In this document: piece by piece, positions 8,883 to 17,180 of the stretch
Position numbering within the stretch: position 1 is the stretch's first letter
Layout: the number at the start of each line of letters is the position of its first letter
NCBI RefSeq assembly: GCF_022811645.1
Contig: NZ_CP094534.1
Location: forward strand, 2,976,001-3,040,000
Reading direction: 5' to 3'
From: Hymenobacter monticola
GTDB taxonomy: Bacteria; Bacteroidota; Bacteroidia; Cytophagales; Hymenobacteraceae
Length of the DNA: 64,000 nucleotides
Program-made: the position numbers and the translations under genes
The notes under the pieces: model-generated
Seen by the model: the letters and a program-made list of their open reading frames with translations, nothing else
Told to the model about the DNA's origin: nothing
The model's database searches: none

Positions 8883-9800
8883 ATGGCCACGAAAGGCACT
8901 CTTTCCAGCTCCGGCCGGCCTTATGCCTGGTACTTCGAGCCGCTGCGCTGGCTACTGCTGGGCCTGGCGCACCTGCCGCTGGCGGTACTGTACCTGTTTG
9001 CGGAGGTCATTTACTTCCTGCTGGCCTACGTGGTGCGCTACCGCTGGCGCGTCGTCACGGAAAACCTGCGCAACTCCTTTCCGGAGAAAACGCCGGCCGA
9101 AATTGAGCGCATCGGCAAGGCATTCTACCGACATTTCTCGCAGGTTATCATCGAAATTCTGAAGCTGGCCGCTATTTCGCCCGAGGAATTACGGCAGCGG
9201 ATGCGCTTCGTGAACCCGGAGCTGATGACGCGCCATTTCGCCGAGAAGCGACTGGTGCTCTCGCTCGGTTCGCACATGGGCAACTGGGAGTGGATTCTGA
9301 GCGGCGCGGCGCTGGAGTTTCCCGGCCGGGCTGCCGGCGTATACAAGCCGCTCAATAACCTGTTCTTCGAGAGCTTCATGCGCCGCCTGCGTACCCGGCT
9401 CGGTGCCGATGCGGTGCCCATGCTGGCCACGTTGCGCTACTTAGTGGCGCATCGCGGCGAAGGCCGCACCCTCAGCCTGCTCACCGACCAGGCCGCCGGC
9501 CCCGAAGACCGGCCCTACTGGACTGATTTCCTGCACCAGGACACCAGCTTTTACACTAGTGCTGACCGCCTCGCCGTGCAGCTCGACTGCGCCGTACTCT
9601 ACGTGGGCATCCGCCGCGTGCGGCGCGGCTACTACGAAGTCACCTTCACCGAACTGCCTGACGGCCGCGAAGCCAAGCAGGCACCGGCTGGCACCTTTCC
9701 CGTCACGGAAGCCTTCGCCCGGCAGCTGGAAAAAGATATGCGCGCCTCGCCCGAGCAGTACCTGTGGACGCACCGGCGGTGGAAGCATAAACGCAGTTAG
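8883..9800 (+). CDS. Lipid A biosynthesis acyltransferase (LpxL/HtrB family)
   Basis: The 305-residue protein belongs to the membrane-bound lysophospholipid/lipid A acyltransferase family, which adds secondary acyl chains to lipid A at the inner membrane. One hydrophobic anchor lies at residues about 20-50. The catalytic HX4E motif is SHMGNWE, with His131 and Glu136. Other family marks are NLRNSFPEKT (near residue 58), YKPLNN and LLTDQA. Length is as expected. It follows the secreted protein gene by 2 bp, suggesting translational coupling. Which acyl position it uses cannot be told from sequence. Confidence 0.9.
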   Translation: MATKGTLSSSGRPYAWYFEPLRWLLLGLAHLPLAVLYLFAEVIYFLLAYVVRYRWRVVTENLRNSFPEKTPAEIERIGKAFYRHFSQVIIEILKLAAISPEELRQRMRFVNPELMTRHFAEKRLVLSLGSHMGNWEWILSGAALEFPGRAAGVYKPLNNLFFESFMRRLRTRLGADAVPMLATLRYLVAHRGEGRTLSLLTDQAAGPEDRPYWTDFLHQDTSFYTSADRLAVQLDCAVLYVGIRRVRRGYYEVTFTELPDGREAKQAPAGTFPVTEAFARQLEKDMRASPEQYLWTHRRWKHKRS

Positions 9801-9809
9801 GCGGCGCCT

Positions 9810-9980
9810 GTCATTGCGAGGGTGCAGCCCGCGGCAATCCGTGCGCTCAACGCGACAAGCCTTTTAATGTGATAATGCCTTAATAGAAAAGCCCCGGCAC
9901 TGCGTAGTGTCGGGGCTTTGTCACTTTATTAAGCTGGTCGCTGAGAACAGGACGGATTGCTTCGCTGCGCTCGCAATGAC
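9810..9980. repeat. Composite intergenic repeat: inverted 'GTCATTGCGAG' arms around a terminator
   Basis: The left part (9810-9843, GTCATTGCGAGG...GGCAATCCGT) and right part (9952-9980, CGGATTGCTTCGCTGCGCTC...GCAATGAC) are imperfect inverted copies. Between them lies a strong GC hairpin (9888-9919). A closely related module, with the same central hairpin, occurs at 27507-27620, also downstream of a plus-strand gene. Confidence 0.75.
9888..9919 (+). terminator. Rho-independent terminator candidate after the lipid A acyltransferase gene
   Basis: AAAGCCCCGGCAC (9888-9900) pairs with GTGTCGGGGCTTT (9907-9919) around a 6-nt loop, with one G-T pair. The A- and T-flanked stem could work in both directions and may also serve the convergent minus-strand gene ending at 10001. 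Confidence 0.75.
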
Positions 9981-10000
9981 GGGCGGGCCTGTCATTCAGA

Positions 10001-10633
10001 CTACAAAAACTGCTCGATGTCGCCGGCGCCGTCGCGCACGATGTCGAAATCGTCGTTGGTGCAGTCCACGATGGTGCTGGGGGTGTTGCCGCCGAAGCCA
10101 CCGTCGATGACGAGGTCCACGAGCAGGCGGTACTTCTCGTAAATCAGGTCCGGGTCGGTCACGTATTCTTCCAGGGTTTCCTCGCTCTCGCGCACCGAGG
10201 TGCTCACGATGGGGTTGCCAAGTTCTTTCACCAGCTGACGGATAATCTGGTTGTCGGGCACCCGAATGCCGACTTGCTTGCGCTTCACGCCGCCGAAACG
10301 GGGGGCCTCGGCGCTGGCCTCGAAGAGGAAGGTGAACGGGCCGGGCAGTGCTTTTTTGATAACCTTATAAGTCGAAGTCGAGATGCCGTGAGCGTAGTCG
10401 GAGATGTGCGACAGGTCGTAGCAAATGAAGCTCAGGTTGGCTTTTTCAGGCTTGATGCCTTTGATGCGGCACACGCGTTCCACGGCCTTGGCATTGGTCA
10501 CGTCGCAGCCGATGCCATACACGGTATCGGTGGGATAGATGATGACTCCCCCCTTGCGCAGCACGTCAACGGCTTGCTGGATACGGGCTTGGGGCGGATT
10601 TTCGGGGTGAATGCGGAGGAGGGTGGCGGGCAT
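10001..10633 (-). CDS. Sua5/YciO/YrdC family threonylcarbamoyl-AMP synthase
   Basis: The 210-residue protein from the ATG at 10633 contains the YrdC nucleotide-binding core: RKGGVIIYPTDTVYGIGCD near residues 26-44, RICRIKG-like VCRIKGIKP, and FEASAEAPRF with GIRVPDN further on. Enzymes of this family make threonylcarbamoyl-AMP from Thr, bicarbonate and ATP, the first step of the t6A37 tRNA modification. The C-terminal Sua5 domain is absent, so this is the short YrdC/YciO form; whether it is the housekeeping enzyme or the YciO paralogue cannot be settled here. The longer frame (to 10732) adds 33 residues not typical of the family. Confidence 0.88.
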   Translation of the reverse strand: MPATLLRIHPENPPQARIQQAVDVLRKGGVIIYPTDTVYGIGCDVTNAKAVERVCRIKGIKPEKANLSFICYDLSHISDYAHGISTSTYKVIKKALPGPFTFLFEASAEAPRFGGVKRKQVGIRVPDNQIIRQLVKELGNPIVSTSVRESEETLEEYVTDPDLIYEKYRLLVDLVIDGGFGGNTPSTIVDCTNDDFDIVRDGAGDIEQFL

Positions 10634-10797
10634 AAAGGGAATAATGGATTGAATGCGTGAAGGCCAGCCAGCGCCGGCGATGGACAGCCCCCGGCGGCGG
10701 CACGGGGCCGGCCCAGCCGTAGGGGCGGGCAAGGTACTACACCCCGCCGAAACGAAACAACTACGCGCCGCGTGCGCGCCCGGGTTCCCGGCTTTCG

Positions 10798-10805
10798 TAC
10801 TTTTG
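10798..10805 (+). promoter_or_regulatory. Bacteroidota -7 promoter element (TACTTTTG)
   Basis: TACTTTTG fits the TAnnTTTG consensus and lies 32 bp before the mltG start at 10838, leaving a short leader. The divergent YrdC-family gene starts at 10633. Confidence 0.55.
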
Positions 10806-10837
10806 GCGCCGCGCTTCCGCTATCCGCTTTATCCTCC

Positions 10838-11926
10838 ATGGCCAAACCCGCCCAAAAGTCTGTCATCGAACGCCGCGACGCGGCCCTCAAACGCCGCAAG
10901 CGCTGGGGCATCGTCAGCATTGTGTTCACGCTCACGCTGGTGTGCTTCTCCTACTATTTCTACCAGGTGTTCTTCACCGCCAACGTCGAAACCAAGGGCA
11001 AGCCCACCTACGTGGTGATTCCGCGCGGGGCCACCTGGAAGGACGCCCTCAACACCATCGACCGCACCGGGGCCATCGTCGACAAGCTCTCGCTGCACTT
11101 CGTGGCCCGGCTGATGAAGTACGACAAGCCCGGCGCCGTGAAGCCCGGCAACTACGAGCTCAAGGACGGCTTCACCAACCGCCAGCTCATCAACGTGCTC
11201 AAAAGCGGCGCCCAGTCGCCCGTAAAACTCACCTTCAATACGGTGCGCCTGCGCAACGAGCTGGTGGCCAAGCTGGCCAGCCAGGTCGATGTGCCCGCCG
11301 CCCGGCTCGACTCGCTGCTGCGCGACCCGGCTTACACCAAAAGCCTGGGTTTCGACACCACCACGGTGCTGACCATGTTCATCCCGAACACCTACGACGT
11401 GTACTGGAACACCTCGGCCAAGCGCCTGATGCAGCGCCTGAAAACGTCCTACGAGCAGTTCTGGACGCCCCAGCGCGACGCCGAGCGCGAGAAGCTGCAC
11501 CTCACCCGCGCCCAGGTAAGCACCCTGGCCAGCATCGTGGAAGCCGAGCAGCAGCAGCACGCCGACGAGCGCCCGCGCATTGCCGGCGTCTACCTCAACC
11601 GCCTCAAGCGCGGCATGAAGCTACAGGCCGACCCCACCGTGGTGTACGCCAACCACGACTTCACCATTAAGCGCGTGCTGAACGTGCACCTGCAAAAAGA
11701 CTCGCCCTACAACACCTACAAGTACGCCGGCCTGCCGCCCGGCCCCATCAACCTGCCCAGCATCGCCAGCATCGACGCCGTGCTAAAGCCGGAGAGCAAC
11801 AATTACCTTTATTTCTGCGCCAAGGAGGATTTCAGCGGCTACCACGCCTTTGCCACCAATGAGCAGGAGCACATTGCGAATGCGCGGCGCTACCAGGCGG
11901 CATTGAACAGAGCTGGCATCAAATAG
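10838..11926 (+). CDS. mltG: Endolytic murein transglycosylase MltG (YceG-like)
   Basis: The 362-residue protein has a basic cytoplasmic N-terminus (KRRKRWG) and one transmembrane helix (IVSIVFTLTLVCFSYYFYQV, residues about 30-50). The periplasmic YceG domain follows. The catalytic Glu is in ASIVEAEQQ (Glu235), followed by RPRIAGVYLNRLKRGM and LQADPTVVYA, both family hallmarks, and by SPYNTYKYAGLPPGPI near the end. MltG cuts nascent glycan strands at the inner membrane and sets their length. The ATG at 10838 is chosen over an upstream in-frame start at 10772, because that extension crosses the promoter motif at 10798. The next gene starts 5 bp downstream. Confidence 0.95.
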   Translation: MAKPAQKSVIERRDAALKRRKRWGIVSIVFTLTLVCFSYYFYQVFFTANVETKGKPTYVVIPRGATWKDALNTIDRTGAIVDKLSLHFVARLMKYDKPGAVKPGNYELKDGFTNRQLINVLKSGAQSPVKLTFNTVRLRNELVAKLASQVDVPAARLDSLLRDPAYTKSLGFDTTTVLTMFIPNTYDVYWNTSAKRLMQRLKTSYEQFWTPQRDAEREKLHLTRAQVSTLASIVEAEQQQHADERPRIAGVYLNRLKRGMKLQADPTVVYANHDFTIKRVLNVHLQKDSPYNTYKYAGLPPGPINLPSIASIDAVLKPESNNYLYFCAKEDFSGYHAFATNEQEHIANARRYQAALNRAGIK

Positions 11927-11931
11927 AAAAG

Positions 11932-12279
11932 GTGAAAGCGCTGAATGCAACGGCATTGCGTATTAGTTGGTGGTCAGTATGGCTGCTGATGGCTGCCGAT
12001 GCCGCAATAGTGTCGTTCTGCTTTTATCAGAATGCTTATTATCACGGTGATGGGTTTGGCAATTTGCCCATTGGCGCACCCAAGTGGATGCACTCCTTAA
12101 AGGAAGCCATGGGCTGGCTGGTGTGCTTCGCAACAATCGTTATACCGGTGCTCGTTTTGGTGAGTGTTGCATTCAGCGCCGTCTATTGGCGGTCATTTAA
12201 ACGGCTTATTCCGTTAGCCTTGCTGGCAGCGTTAAGCGCCATTATCATTTGGTTTTTCGGCGCATATATCTTTTGGTAA
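11932..12279 (+). CDS. Small membrane protein of unknown function, GTG start
   Basis: This 115-residue protein starts with GTG 5 bp after the mltG stop. Three hydrophobic segments are visible (about residues 13-32, 60-83 and 90-115), so it is an inner-membrane protein. No family was recognised. Its codon usage is visibly less GC-rich than its neighbours, which could mean recent acquisition or relaxed constraint. It is tucked between mltG and the thioesterase gene and is probably co-transcribed with them. The reading frame is convincing by position and hydrophobic pattern; the function is unknown. Confidence 0.6.
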   Translation: MKALNATALRISWWSVWLLMAADAAIVSFCFYQNAYYHGDGFGNLPIGAPKWMHSLKEAMGWLVCFATIVIPVLVLVSVAFSAVYWRSFKRLIPLALLAALSAIIIWFFGAYIFW

Positions 12280-12300
12280 ACCAATTTTAAGAATCCCAGC

Positions 12301-12792
12301 TTGTACACCTCCGACATCCAAATCCGCGTGCGCTACGCCGAAACCGACCAGATGGGCTACGTCTACCACGGCAACTACGCGGCCTATTTTGAAGTGGCGC
12401 GCACCGAGGCCTTTCGCAAGCTCGGCATCAGCTACAAAGAGCTGGAGGCCGATGGCGTGGGCATGCCGGTAGGGGAGCTGCGCACCCGTTTCCGCCGCCC
12501 CGCGCGCTACGACGACTTGCTGACCGTGCGCCTGCTGCTGCGCCAGCCGCCCGAAGGCACGCGGGTACTGTTCGAGTACGAGATTTACAACGAAGCCCAG
12601 GAACTGCTCACCGAAGGCCACACGCTCATGGTGTTTGTGAAAACCACCACCGGCCGGCCCGTGCCCATTCCCGAGAGTATCCAGCAGCAGCTGGCGCCGT
12701 ATTTTAGCGAAGACGACCTGGAAAGTCCGGTGCTGCCCAAGCCCGGCGCCATTTTGCCCGATGCGCCCGCCCCGGCGGCGTTCAGAAAGTAA
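12301..12792 (+). CDS. Acyl-CoA thioesterase, YbgC/4-hydroxybenzoyl-CoA hot-dog family
   Basis: The 163-residue protein carries the hot-dog thioesterase signature YAETDQMGYVYHGNYAAYFE (residues about 12-31), in which the Asp of the ETD motif is the expected catalytic residue. FRRPARYDDLLTVR and FEYEIYN are further family blocks. Such enzymes hydrolyse acyl-CoA or acyl-ACP thioesters in the cytoplasm. The start appears to be TTG at 12301, because the first internal ATG would cut into the signature. It follows the small membrane protein by 21 bp and ends just before the hairpin at 12795. Confidence 0.88.
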   Translation: MYTSDIQIRVRYAETDQMGYVYHGNYAAYFEVARTEAFRKLGISYKELEADGVGMPVGELRTRFRRPARYDDLLTVRLLLRQPPEGTRVLFEYEIYNEAQELLTEGHTLMVFVKTTTGRPVPIPESIQQQLAPYFSEDDLESPVLPKPGAILPDAPAPAAFRK

Positions 12793-12794
12793 AA

Positions 12795-12878
12795 GGGTTG
12801 AGTTTTGAATGTTGAGGGTTGAGTTTCACTTGGCCGATTCACTCAAAACTCAAAACTCAACCCTCAACATTCAACCCT
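12795..12878. repeat. Inverted repeat between thioesterase and YihY genes
   Basis: TTGAATGTTGAGGGTTGAGT (within arm 12805-12826) is perfectly complementary to arm 12853-12874. Both arms carry extra GGTTGAG/CTCAA units at their outer or inner ends, so the repeat looks built from 10- to 12-bp sub-repeats. It fills the gap between the thioesterase stop (12792) and the GTG start at 12885. Confidence 0.75.
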
Positions 12879-12884
12879 AAATCC

Positions 12885-13889
12885 GTGAAAGCCCCCGCCG
12901 CCATCAGCCGTGCCCGCTTCCCCGATGTGCGCAAGCAACGCACCTACCGGCGGCTGATTGTGGGCCTAAAGCGACTGCGGCTGCCCGGCGGCCAGGCCTC
13001 GCTCTACGACGTGCTCGACCGCATCCTGCACGAACTGCGCCTCGACTCGCTGGAAAAACGCGCCGCCTACATGGCCTTCAACCTCACGGTAGCCCTGTTT
13101 CCGACCATCATTTTCCTGTTCACGCTCATCCCGTTCATCAGCGACTACCTCAACATCCCCAACCTCAACGTCGACATCCTGCAGTACCTGGCCGATTTTA
13201 TGCCGCCGGAGCTGTACGCCGCCACGGCCACGACCATTGAGGACATCGTGAACATCCCGCACGGCGGCCTGCTCTCGTTCGGTTTTGTCACGGCGCTGGT
13301 GCTCAGCTCCAACGGCATCATGGCGCTGCTCGATGCGTTCGAGAAGAAATACCCGTGGTTTAAGCACCGCAGCTACCTGCGCAAGCGCGTGATTGCAACG
13401 GCGCTAACTTTTGTGCTGGCGCTGATATTGCTGCTCTCCATTGCGGGCATCTTCTTCGGTACTTATATGATGGACGCGCTGGTATTCTATGAAATCGTGC
13501 CCGAGCGGTTCACCGACCTGGTGCTCACGCTCATTCGCTACGGCTCATTGGTGGGGCTCTTTTTGAGCACGACCTGCGTGATTTATTACTTCGTGCCGCC
13601 CGTGCACGACAAGTGGCCGCTGCTCTCGGCGGGGGCGGTGGTGGCCACGCTGCTCATTTTTCTGGTGTCTTTTCTCTTCACGCTCTACGTCCGCATCTTC
13701 AACTCCTATAACACGTTCTACGGCTCCATTGGGGCGCTGGTGGGCTTCATGGTGTGGCTCGAGTTTGTGTGCATGACGCTGATTATCGGCTTTGAGGTGA
13801 ACGTGAGCATGGACGCCATCACCGGCCGCCGGCGCCAGATGATGCGCGAGCAGCTGGCGGCGCAACGCGACATGCCGGGCAAAAAATGA
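12885..13889 (+). CDS. YihY/virulence factor BrkB family membrane protein
   Basis: The 334-residue product contains the family block RAAYMAFNLTVALFPTIIFL early on and about six transmembrane helices across residues 60-310, with ALVLSSNGIMALLDAFEKKY and the C-terminal GALVGFMVWLEFVCMTLIIG as typical blocks. Family members are inner-membrane proteins once wrongly called RNase BN; their function is not settled. The GTG at 12885 is the proposed start: an upstream ATG at 12819 would translate the hairpin arm into low-complexity Ser/Gln/Thr residues. Last gene of the run that begins at mltG. Confidence 0.88.
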   Translation: MKAPAAISRARFPDVRKQRTYRRLIVGLKRLRLPGGQASLYDVLDRILHELRLDSLEKRAAYMAFNLTVALFPTIIFLFTLIPFISDYLNIPNLNVDILQYLADFMPPELYAATATTIEDIVNIPHGGLLSFGFVTALVLSSNGIMALLDAFEKKYPWFKHRSYLRKRVIATALTFVLALILLLSIAGIFFGTYMMDALVFYEIVPERFTDLVLTLIRYGSLVGLFLSTTCVIYYFVPPVHDKWPLLSAGAVVATLLIFLVSFLFTLYVRIFNSYNTFYGSIGALVGFMVWLEFVCMTLIIGFEVNVSMDAITGRRRQMMREQLAAQRDMPGKK

Positions 13890-13965
13890 GGCCTTGACAT
13901 TCAGGAGCGTAGCAAAAAGTTTGTGATTTTTTTTCAAAGCGGGTTTTTCATTCCGCTTTCCTTTT

Positions 13966-13973
13966 TACTTTTG
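13966..13973 (+). promoter_or_regulatory. Promoter element for the tRNA-Ser pair (TACTTTTG)
   Basis: TACTTTTG fits TAnnTTTG and lies 28 bp before the first tRNA. A T-run (about 13942-13947) sits roughly where a -33 element would be expected. Confidence 0.55.
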
Positions 13974-14001
13974 CACTCCCCAATCACTCGGGGGCCTGTA
14001 T

Positions 14002-14088
14002 AGAGAGGTGGCAGAGTGGTCGAATGCGACGGTTTCGAAAACCGTTATACCGGCAACGGTATCGGGGGTTCGAATCCCCCCTTCTCTA
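14002..14088 (+). tRNA. tRNA-Ser (anticodon CGA)
   Basis: The acceptor stem AGAGAGG (14002-14008) pairs with CTTCTCT (14081-14087). The anticodon stem-loop is ACGGT-TTCGAAA-ACCGT, with CGA at 14036-14038, and the T arm is GGGGG-TTCGAAT-CCCCC (14064-14080). The long variable arm between the anticodon and T arms (TACCGGCAACGGTA) is the class II form of serine tRNAs. CCA is not encoded. Confidence 0.95.
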
Positions 14089-14090
14089 CA

Positions 14091-14126
14091 AAAAGGCTTT
14101 TTCTGCGCTGGAAAAAGCCTTTTTTG
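14091..14126 (+). terminator. Terminator after the first tRNA-Ser
   Basis: AAAAGGCTTTTTC (14091-14103) pairs with GAAAAAGCCTTTT (14111-14123) and is followed by T residues. It separates the two serine tRNAs. Confidence 0.75.
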
Positions 14127-14161
14127 TTGACTAACACCCAGCGCAACAACACAATTGACCC

Positions 14162-14246
14162 AGAGAAGTGGCAGAGTGGTCGATTGCGGCGGTCTTGAAA
14201 ACCGTTGAGGGTTAAACCTCCGGGGGTTCGAATCCCTCCTTCTCTG
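14162..14246 (+). tRNA. tRNA-Ser (anticodon TGA)
   Basis: The acceptor stem AGAGAAG (14162-14168) pairs with CTTCTCT (14239-14245), with G14246 as the discriminator base usual for serine. The anticodon loop is CTTGAAA with TGA at 14196-14198, the T arm lies at 14222-14238 and a long variable arm (GAGGGTTAAACCTC) is present. The first 30 bases are almost identical to the tRNA at 14002, so the pair arose by duplication or conversion. Confidence 0.95.
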
Positions 14247-14247
14247 C

Positions 14248-14283
14248 AAAAGCCCGTTTCCACCTTGGAGACGGGCTTTTTGC
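14248..14283 (+). terminator. Terminator after the second tRNA-Ser
   Basis: AAAAGCCCGT (14248-14257) pairs with ACGGGCTTTT (14271-14280), with a further TTTTT shortly after. Confidence 0.8.
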
Positions 14284-14499
14284 TTTTTCAGGAGACGCCA
14301 GCGCATCGGGTTGAAATGGTGGGCTGGGAGTATTGACGAGGGCTTTGCTGGGGGGCTTGCCACTAATAGCTACGGGTGGCTGCGCAATGAGGAAGTCGCC
14401 TGCACCCACGTTGGGCGCACCATTGCCTGGGCCGGGCCCGTATCATGGCACAAAGCCTTCGTCACCCCTGATTTCCCTTTTCCGCTGGACCTTTTCCGC

Positions 14500-15357
14500 A
14501 TGCTTTGTAATCTTTTTACGCGCCTTCGCTGGGCGGCCTTCGCCGGGGGGCTGCTGCTGGCGGCGTGCCAAAAGCAGGAAGCCACGCCTGCAGCACCGGA
14601 ACTGCCTGAGCACCTGACGCTGGGCAACCCCAGCGGGGCCACGGCCGATGCCAATGAGCCCACCAACTACCTGCTGCTAAAAACCCAGTACGCACTGTCG
14701 TACCACCGCGACCGCGGCATACCAAACTGGGTGAGCTGGCACTTGGATGCCAGTTGGCGGGGCACGGCGCCCCGGCAAGACGACTTCCGGCCCGACCCGG
14801 AGTTACCGACTGCCTGGTACCGCGTTGGCGCCGGCAGCTACAGCGGCTCGGGCTTCGACCGGGGGCACAACTGCCCCAGTGCCGACCGCACGCGCACCGC
14901 GGCCGACAACTCGGCCACTTTCTTGATGACTAACATGATGCCCCAGGCGCCGCGCCTGAACCAGCAGACCTGGGCCGACCTAGAAGACTATTGCCGTACG
15001 TTGGCCGGCCAGGGCAACGAGCTGTACATCATTTGCGGCAGCTACGGGCGCGGCGGCACGGGGGCCAATGGGTTCGTGAGCACCCTAGACCAGGGCCGCG
15101 TGACCGTGCCGGCCCGTTGCTGGAAGGTGGTGGTGGTGCTGCCGGCAGGGGAGGAAGATGCCCGCCGCGTCGCGGCCACTACCCGCGTCATTGCCATTGA
15201 TGCGCCGAATGATAATGCGCTGAGTACCGCCTGGGGCAGCTACCGCACCAGCGTGGATGCCATCGAGGCAGCCACCGGCTACGACCTGCTTTCCGCCGTG
15301 CCCGCGGCGGTGCAGCAGGTGGTGGAAGCGCGCGTCGACACAGGGCCAGTCAATTAA
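14500..15357 (+). CDS. Secreted DNA/RNA non-specific endonuclease, lipoprotein
   Basis: The 285-residue protein from the ATG at 14500 has a lipoprotein signal (AFAGGLLLAACQKQE, Cys near residue 22). The catalytic motif of the beta-beta-alpha metal nuclease family is SGFDRGHNCPSADR, with His123 as the general base, and NMMPQAPRLNQQTW supplies the Asn that holds the metal. It is therefore likely to degrade DNA and RNA outside the cytoplasm, tethered to a membrane. A longer in-frame start at 14311 would abolish the signal peptide. No immunity gene lies next to it, which argues against a toxin role and for nutrient scavenging or DNA turnover. Confidence 0.9.
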   Translation: MLCNLFTRLRWAAFAGGLLLAACQKQEATPAAPELPEHLTLGNPSGATADANEPTNYLLLKTQYALSYHRDRGIPNWVSWHLDASWRGTAPRQDDFRPDPELPTAWYRVGAGSYSGSGFDRGHNCPSADRTRTAADNSATFLMTNMMPQAPRLNQQTWADLEDYCRTLAGQGNELYIICGSYGRGGTGANGFVSTLDQGRVTVPARCWKVVVVLPAGEEDARRVAATTRVIAIDAPNDNALSTAWGSYRTSVDAIEAATGYDLLSAVPAAVQQVVEARVDTGPVN

Positions 15358-15506
15358 GTGGCCCTTGCGCGCCAGGCCAGAGGCACCCGTAGCGGCGCGG
15401 CGGCATGTGTGAGCGGGGCACGCCGGGGCGCTCGAAAACAGAAGCGTGGGGTTTGCCGTTGCAGGACCCCGAGGCTGCTCCCAGCGTCGGGCTTACTCAT
15501 TTCTGC

Positions 15507-16769
15507 ATGTCGCGTATTTATTTCCTATTGCTGGCGGTGCTGCTGGCTTTTTCGGCTCGTCCGGCGGCGGGCTACGCTGTGCTCACGCACGAAGCCAATA
15601 TTGACTCGACCTGGGAACGGTGCTTGGTGCCGGCCATTCTGAAGCGCTACCCCACCACCACGCCCGAGCAGCTGGTTGATGCCAAGGCCTATGCCTACGG
15701 CGGGGCTATTATTCAGGACATGGGCTACTATCCGTTTGGCTCGGTGCTGTTTACGAACCTGACCCACTACGTGCGCTCGGGCGACTTCATCCGCAACCTG
15801 CTCATGGAAGCGCAGGACCGCAACGACTACGCCTTTGCCCTGGGCGCGCTGGCCCACTACTCGGCCGACCTCAACGGCCACTCCGAGGGCACCAACCGCG
15901 CCGTGCCCATGGTGTACCCTGAATTGAAAGCGAAATACGGCGACGTGGTGACCTACGAGCAGGGCAAGTACCAGCACGGCCAGATGGAGTTTTCCTTCGA
16001 CGTGGTGCAGCTGGCCAGCGGCAAGTACCGCAGCCAGGACTACCACCAGAAAATTGGCTTCCAGGTGAGCAAGGCCGTGCTGGAGCGGGCCTTCCTGAAA
16101 ACCTACGGCCTGGAACTGGGCCAGGTAATTCTCAACGTGGACCTGAGCATTGCCAGCTACCGCTTTGCCGTGAGCCAGCTCATTCCGCAGGCAGCCCGGG
16201 CCGCCTGGCACTACAAGCGCAAAGAAATACTGAAGCTGAGCCCCGGCGCGCGCCGCCGCGACTATATGGCGCGCAACAGCCCCGCCGCGTTTCGCAAGGA
16301 GTACGGCAACGACTACCAACGGCCCGGCTTCGGGGCGCGCATCATCTCGTATTTCATTCGGGTGCTGCCCAAAATTGGTCCGCTCAAGCCCTTTGCCTTC
16401 AAGCTGCCCACGCCTGAAGCGCAAAAAGTATTCCGGACCAGCTTCCAGAAGGTGATGGCCAGCTACTGCGCCAACATCGCCCGCCAGCCTGCCGACACCG
16501 CCGCTGCCCCGCTCGCCCTGGCCAACGCTGACTTTGACACCGGCCACCCCACGCACGCCGGCGAGTACGGCCTAGCCGACGAAACCTACGGCGAGTGGGT
16601 GCGCAAGCTGGCCAAGAAAAAATTTGAGGCCCTGAGCCCGGTGGCGCGCCAAAACATCCTGGCTTTCTACGGCTCGGCGCCCAAAGGCCCGGTTTCGCAG
16701 GAAGAGAAGGAAGGTGACAAGCAAAAAGAAACCCAGGAAGCGCTGGAGCAACTGCGGGCGCTGCGCTGA
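15507..16769 (+). CDS. Zinc-dependent phospholipase C family protein
   Basis: The 420-residue protein starts with a signal peptide (MSRIYFLLLAVLLAFSARPAAG). The mature part shows the metal-ligand pattern of the zinc phospholipase C superfamily: LTHEANID close to the new N-terminus, QDMGYYPFG, HYVRSGDF, and ALAHYSADLNGHSEG (His-x3-Asp type). Relatives hydrolyse phospholipids or act as nucleases; the substrate here is not known. The C-terminal 25 residues are Glu/Lys/Gln-rich and probably unstructured. The start at 15507 gives the signal peptide, while the longer frame from 15405 does not. Confidence 0.82.
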   Translation: MSRIYFLLLAVLLAFSARPAAGYAVLTHEANIDSTWERCLVPAILKRYPTTTPEQLVDAKAYAYGGAIIQDMGYYPFGSVLFTNLTHYVRSGDFIRNLLMEAQDRNDYAFALGALAHYSADLNGHSEGTNRAVPMVYPELKAKYGDVVTYEQGKYQHGQMEFSFDVVQLASGKYRSQDYHQKIGFQVSKAVLERAFLKTYGLELGQVILNVDLSIASYRFAVSQLIPQAARAAWHYKRKEILKLSPGARRRDYMARNSPAAFRKEYGNDYQRPGFGARIISYFIRVLPKIGPLKPFAFKLPTPEAQKVFRTSFQKVMASYCANIARQPADTAAAPLALANADFDTGHPTHAGEYGLADETYGEWVRKLAKKKFEALSPVARQNILAFYGSAPKGPVSQEEKEGDKQKETQEALEQLRALR

Positions 16770-17180
16770 GCACCCCTTCCCCCGCTGCGTGGGCGGATGC
16801 TGCTGAAAAAAGGTGCCCGGACGCCACGCGGCCCTTTGCTGCCATTTACCATCGGTCTCGGCGGTGCAGCACCGGCGGCTCGGGCCTCATTATAAAGAAA
16901 AGACGAAAGCAAACCGGCCAAAATCCTGCCGGAGGGCCGGCTTCGGTGCTGCCAAAATACTCCTGTCGGGACTGATTAAAGTATAGCTATGTCCACCAGA
17001 ATTTTTCGTAGGTTTGATAAGAAGTCGGCAGGCTCAGGGCAGCGGTGTTTGCTGGTAACAGAAACTTTAAACAAAGAATAGTACCACAGGTGCTAATTTT
17101 GCCCTTTCTTGCTTGCATCGGAGTTCTTGTTTTTGATTTTCCCACGGTTGCGTTTTTCTTTTCCCACATTCCCACATTTT
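16770..17180. other. Intergenic region (411 bp) without a recognisable gene
   Basis: No coding sequence with family support was found. The first half is GC-rich without a clear terminator; the second half (from about 16975) is more AT-rich and holds a promoter element at 17094 for the large surface protein. A 62-residue minus-strand frame at 16987-17175 lacks any supporting feature. Confidence 0.6.
17094..17101 (+). promoter_or_regulatory. Bacteroidota -7 promoter element (TAATTTTG)
   Basis: TAATTTTG fits TAnnTTTG and lies 79 bp upstream of the surface-protein start at 17181. The surrounding AT-rich tract supports a promoter; no clear -33 box at the expected distance. Confidence 0.45.

Noticed and set aside
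14500..15357. Toxin-immunity pair or defence nuclease
   Set aside because: The DRGH nuclease has a lipoprotein signal and no adjacent small immunity gene or secretion-system adaptor domain, so nutrient scavenging or general DNA turnover is simpler.
16987..17175. 62-residue minus-strand frame in the intergenic region
   Set aside because: No promoter, no family similarity and no signal peptide; overlaps the promoter region of the large surface protein.
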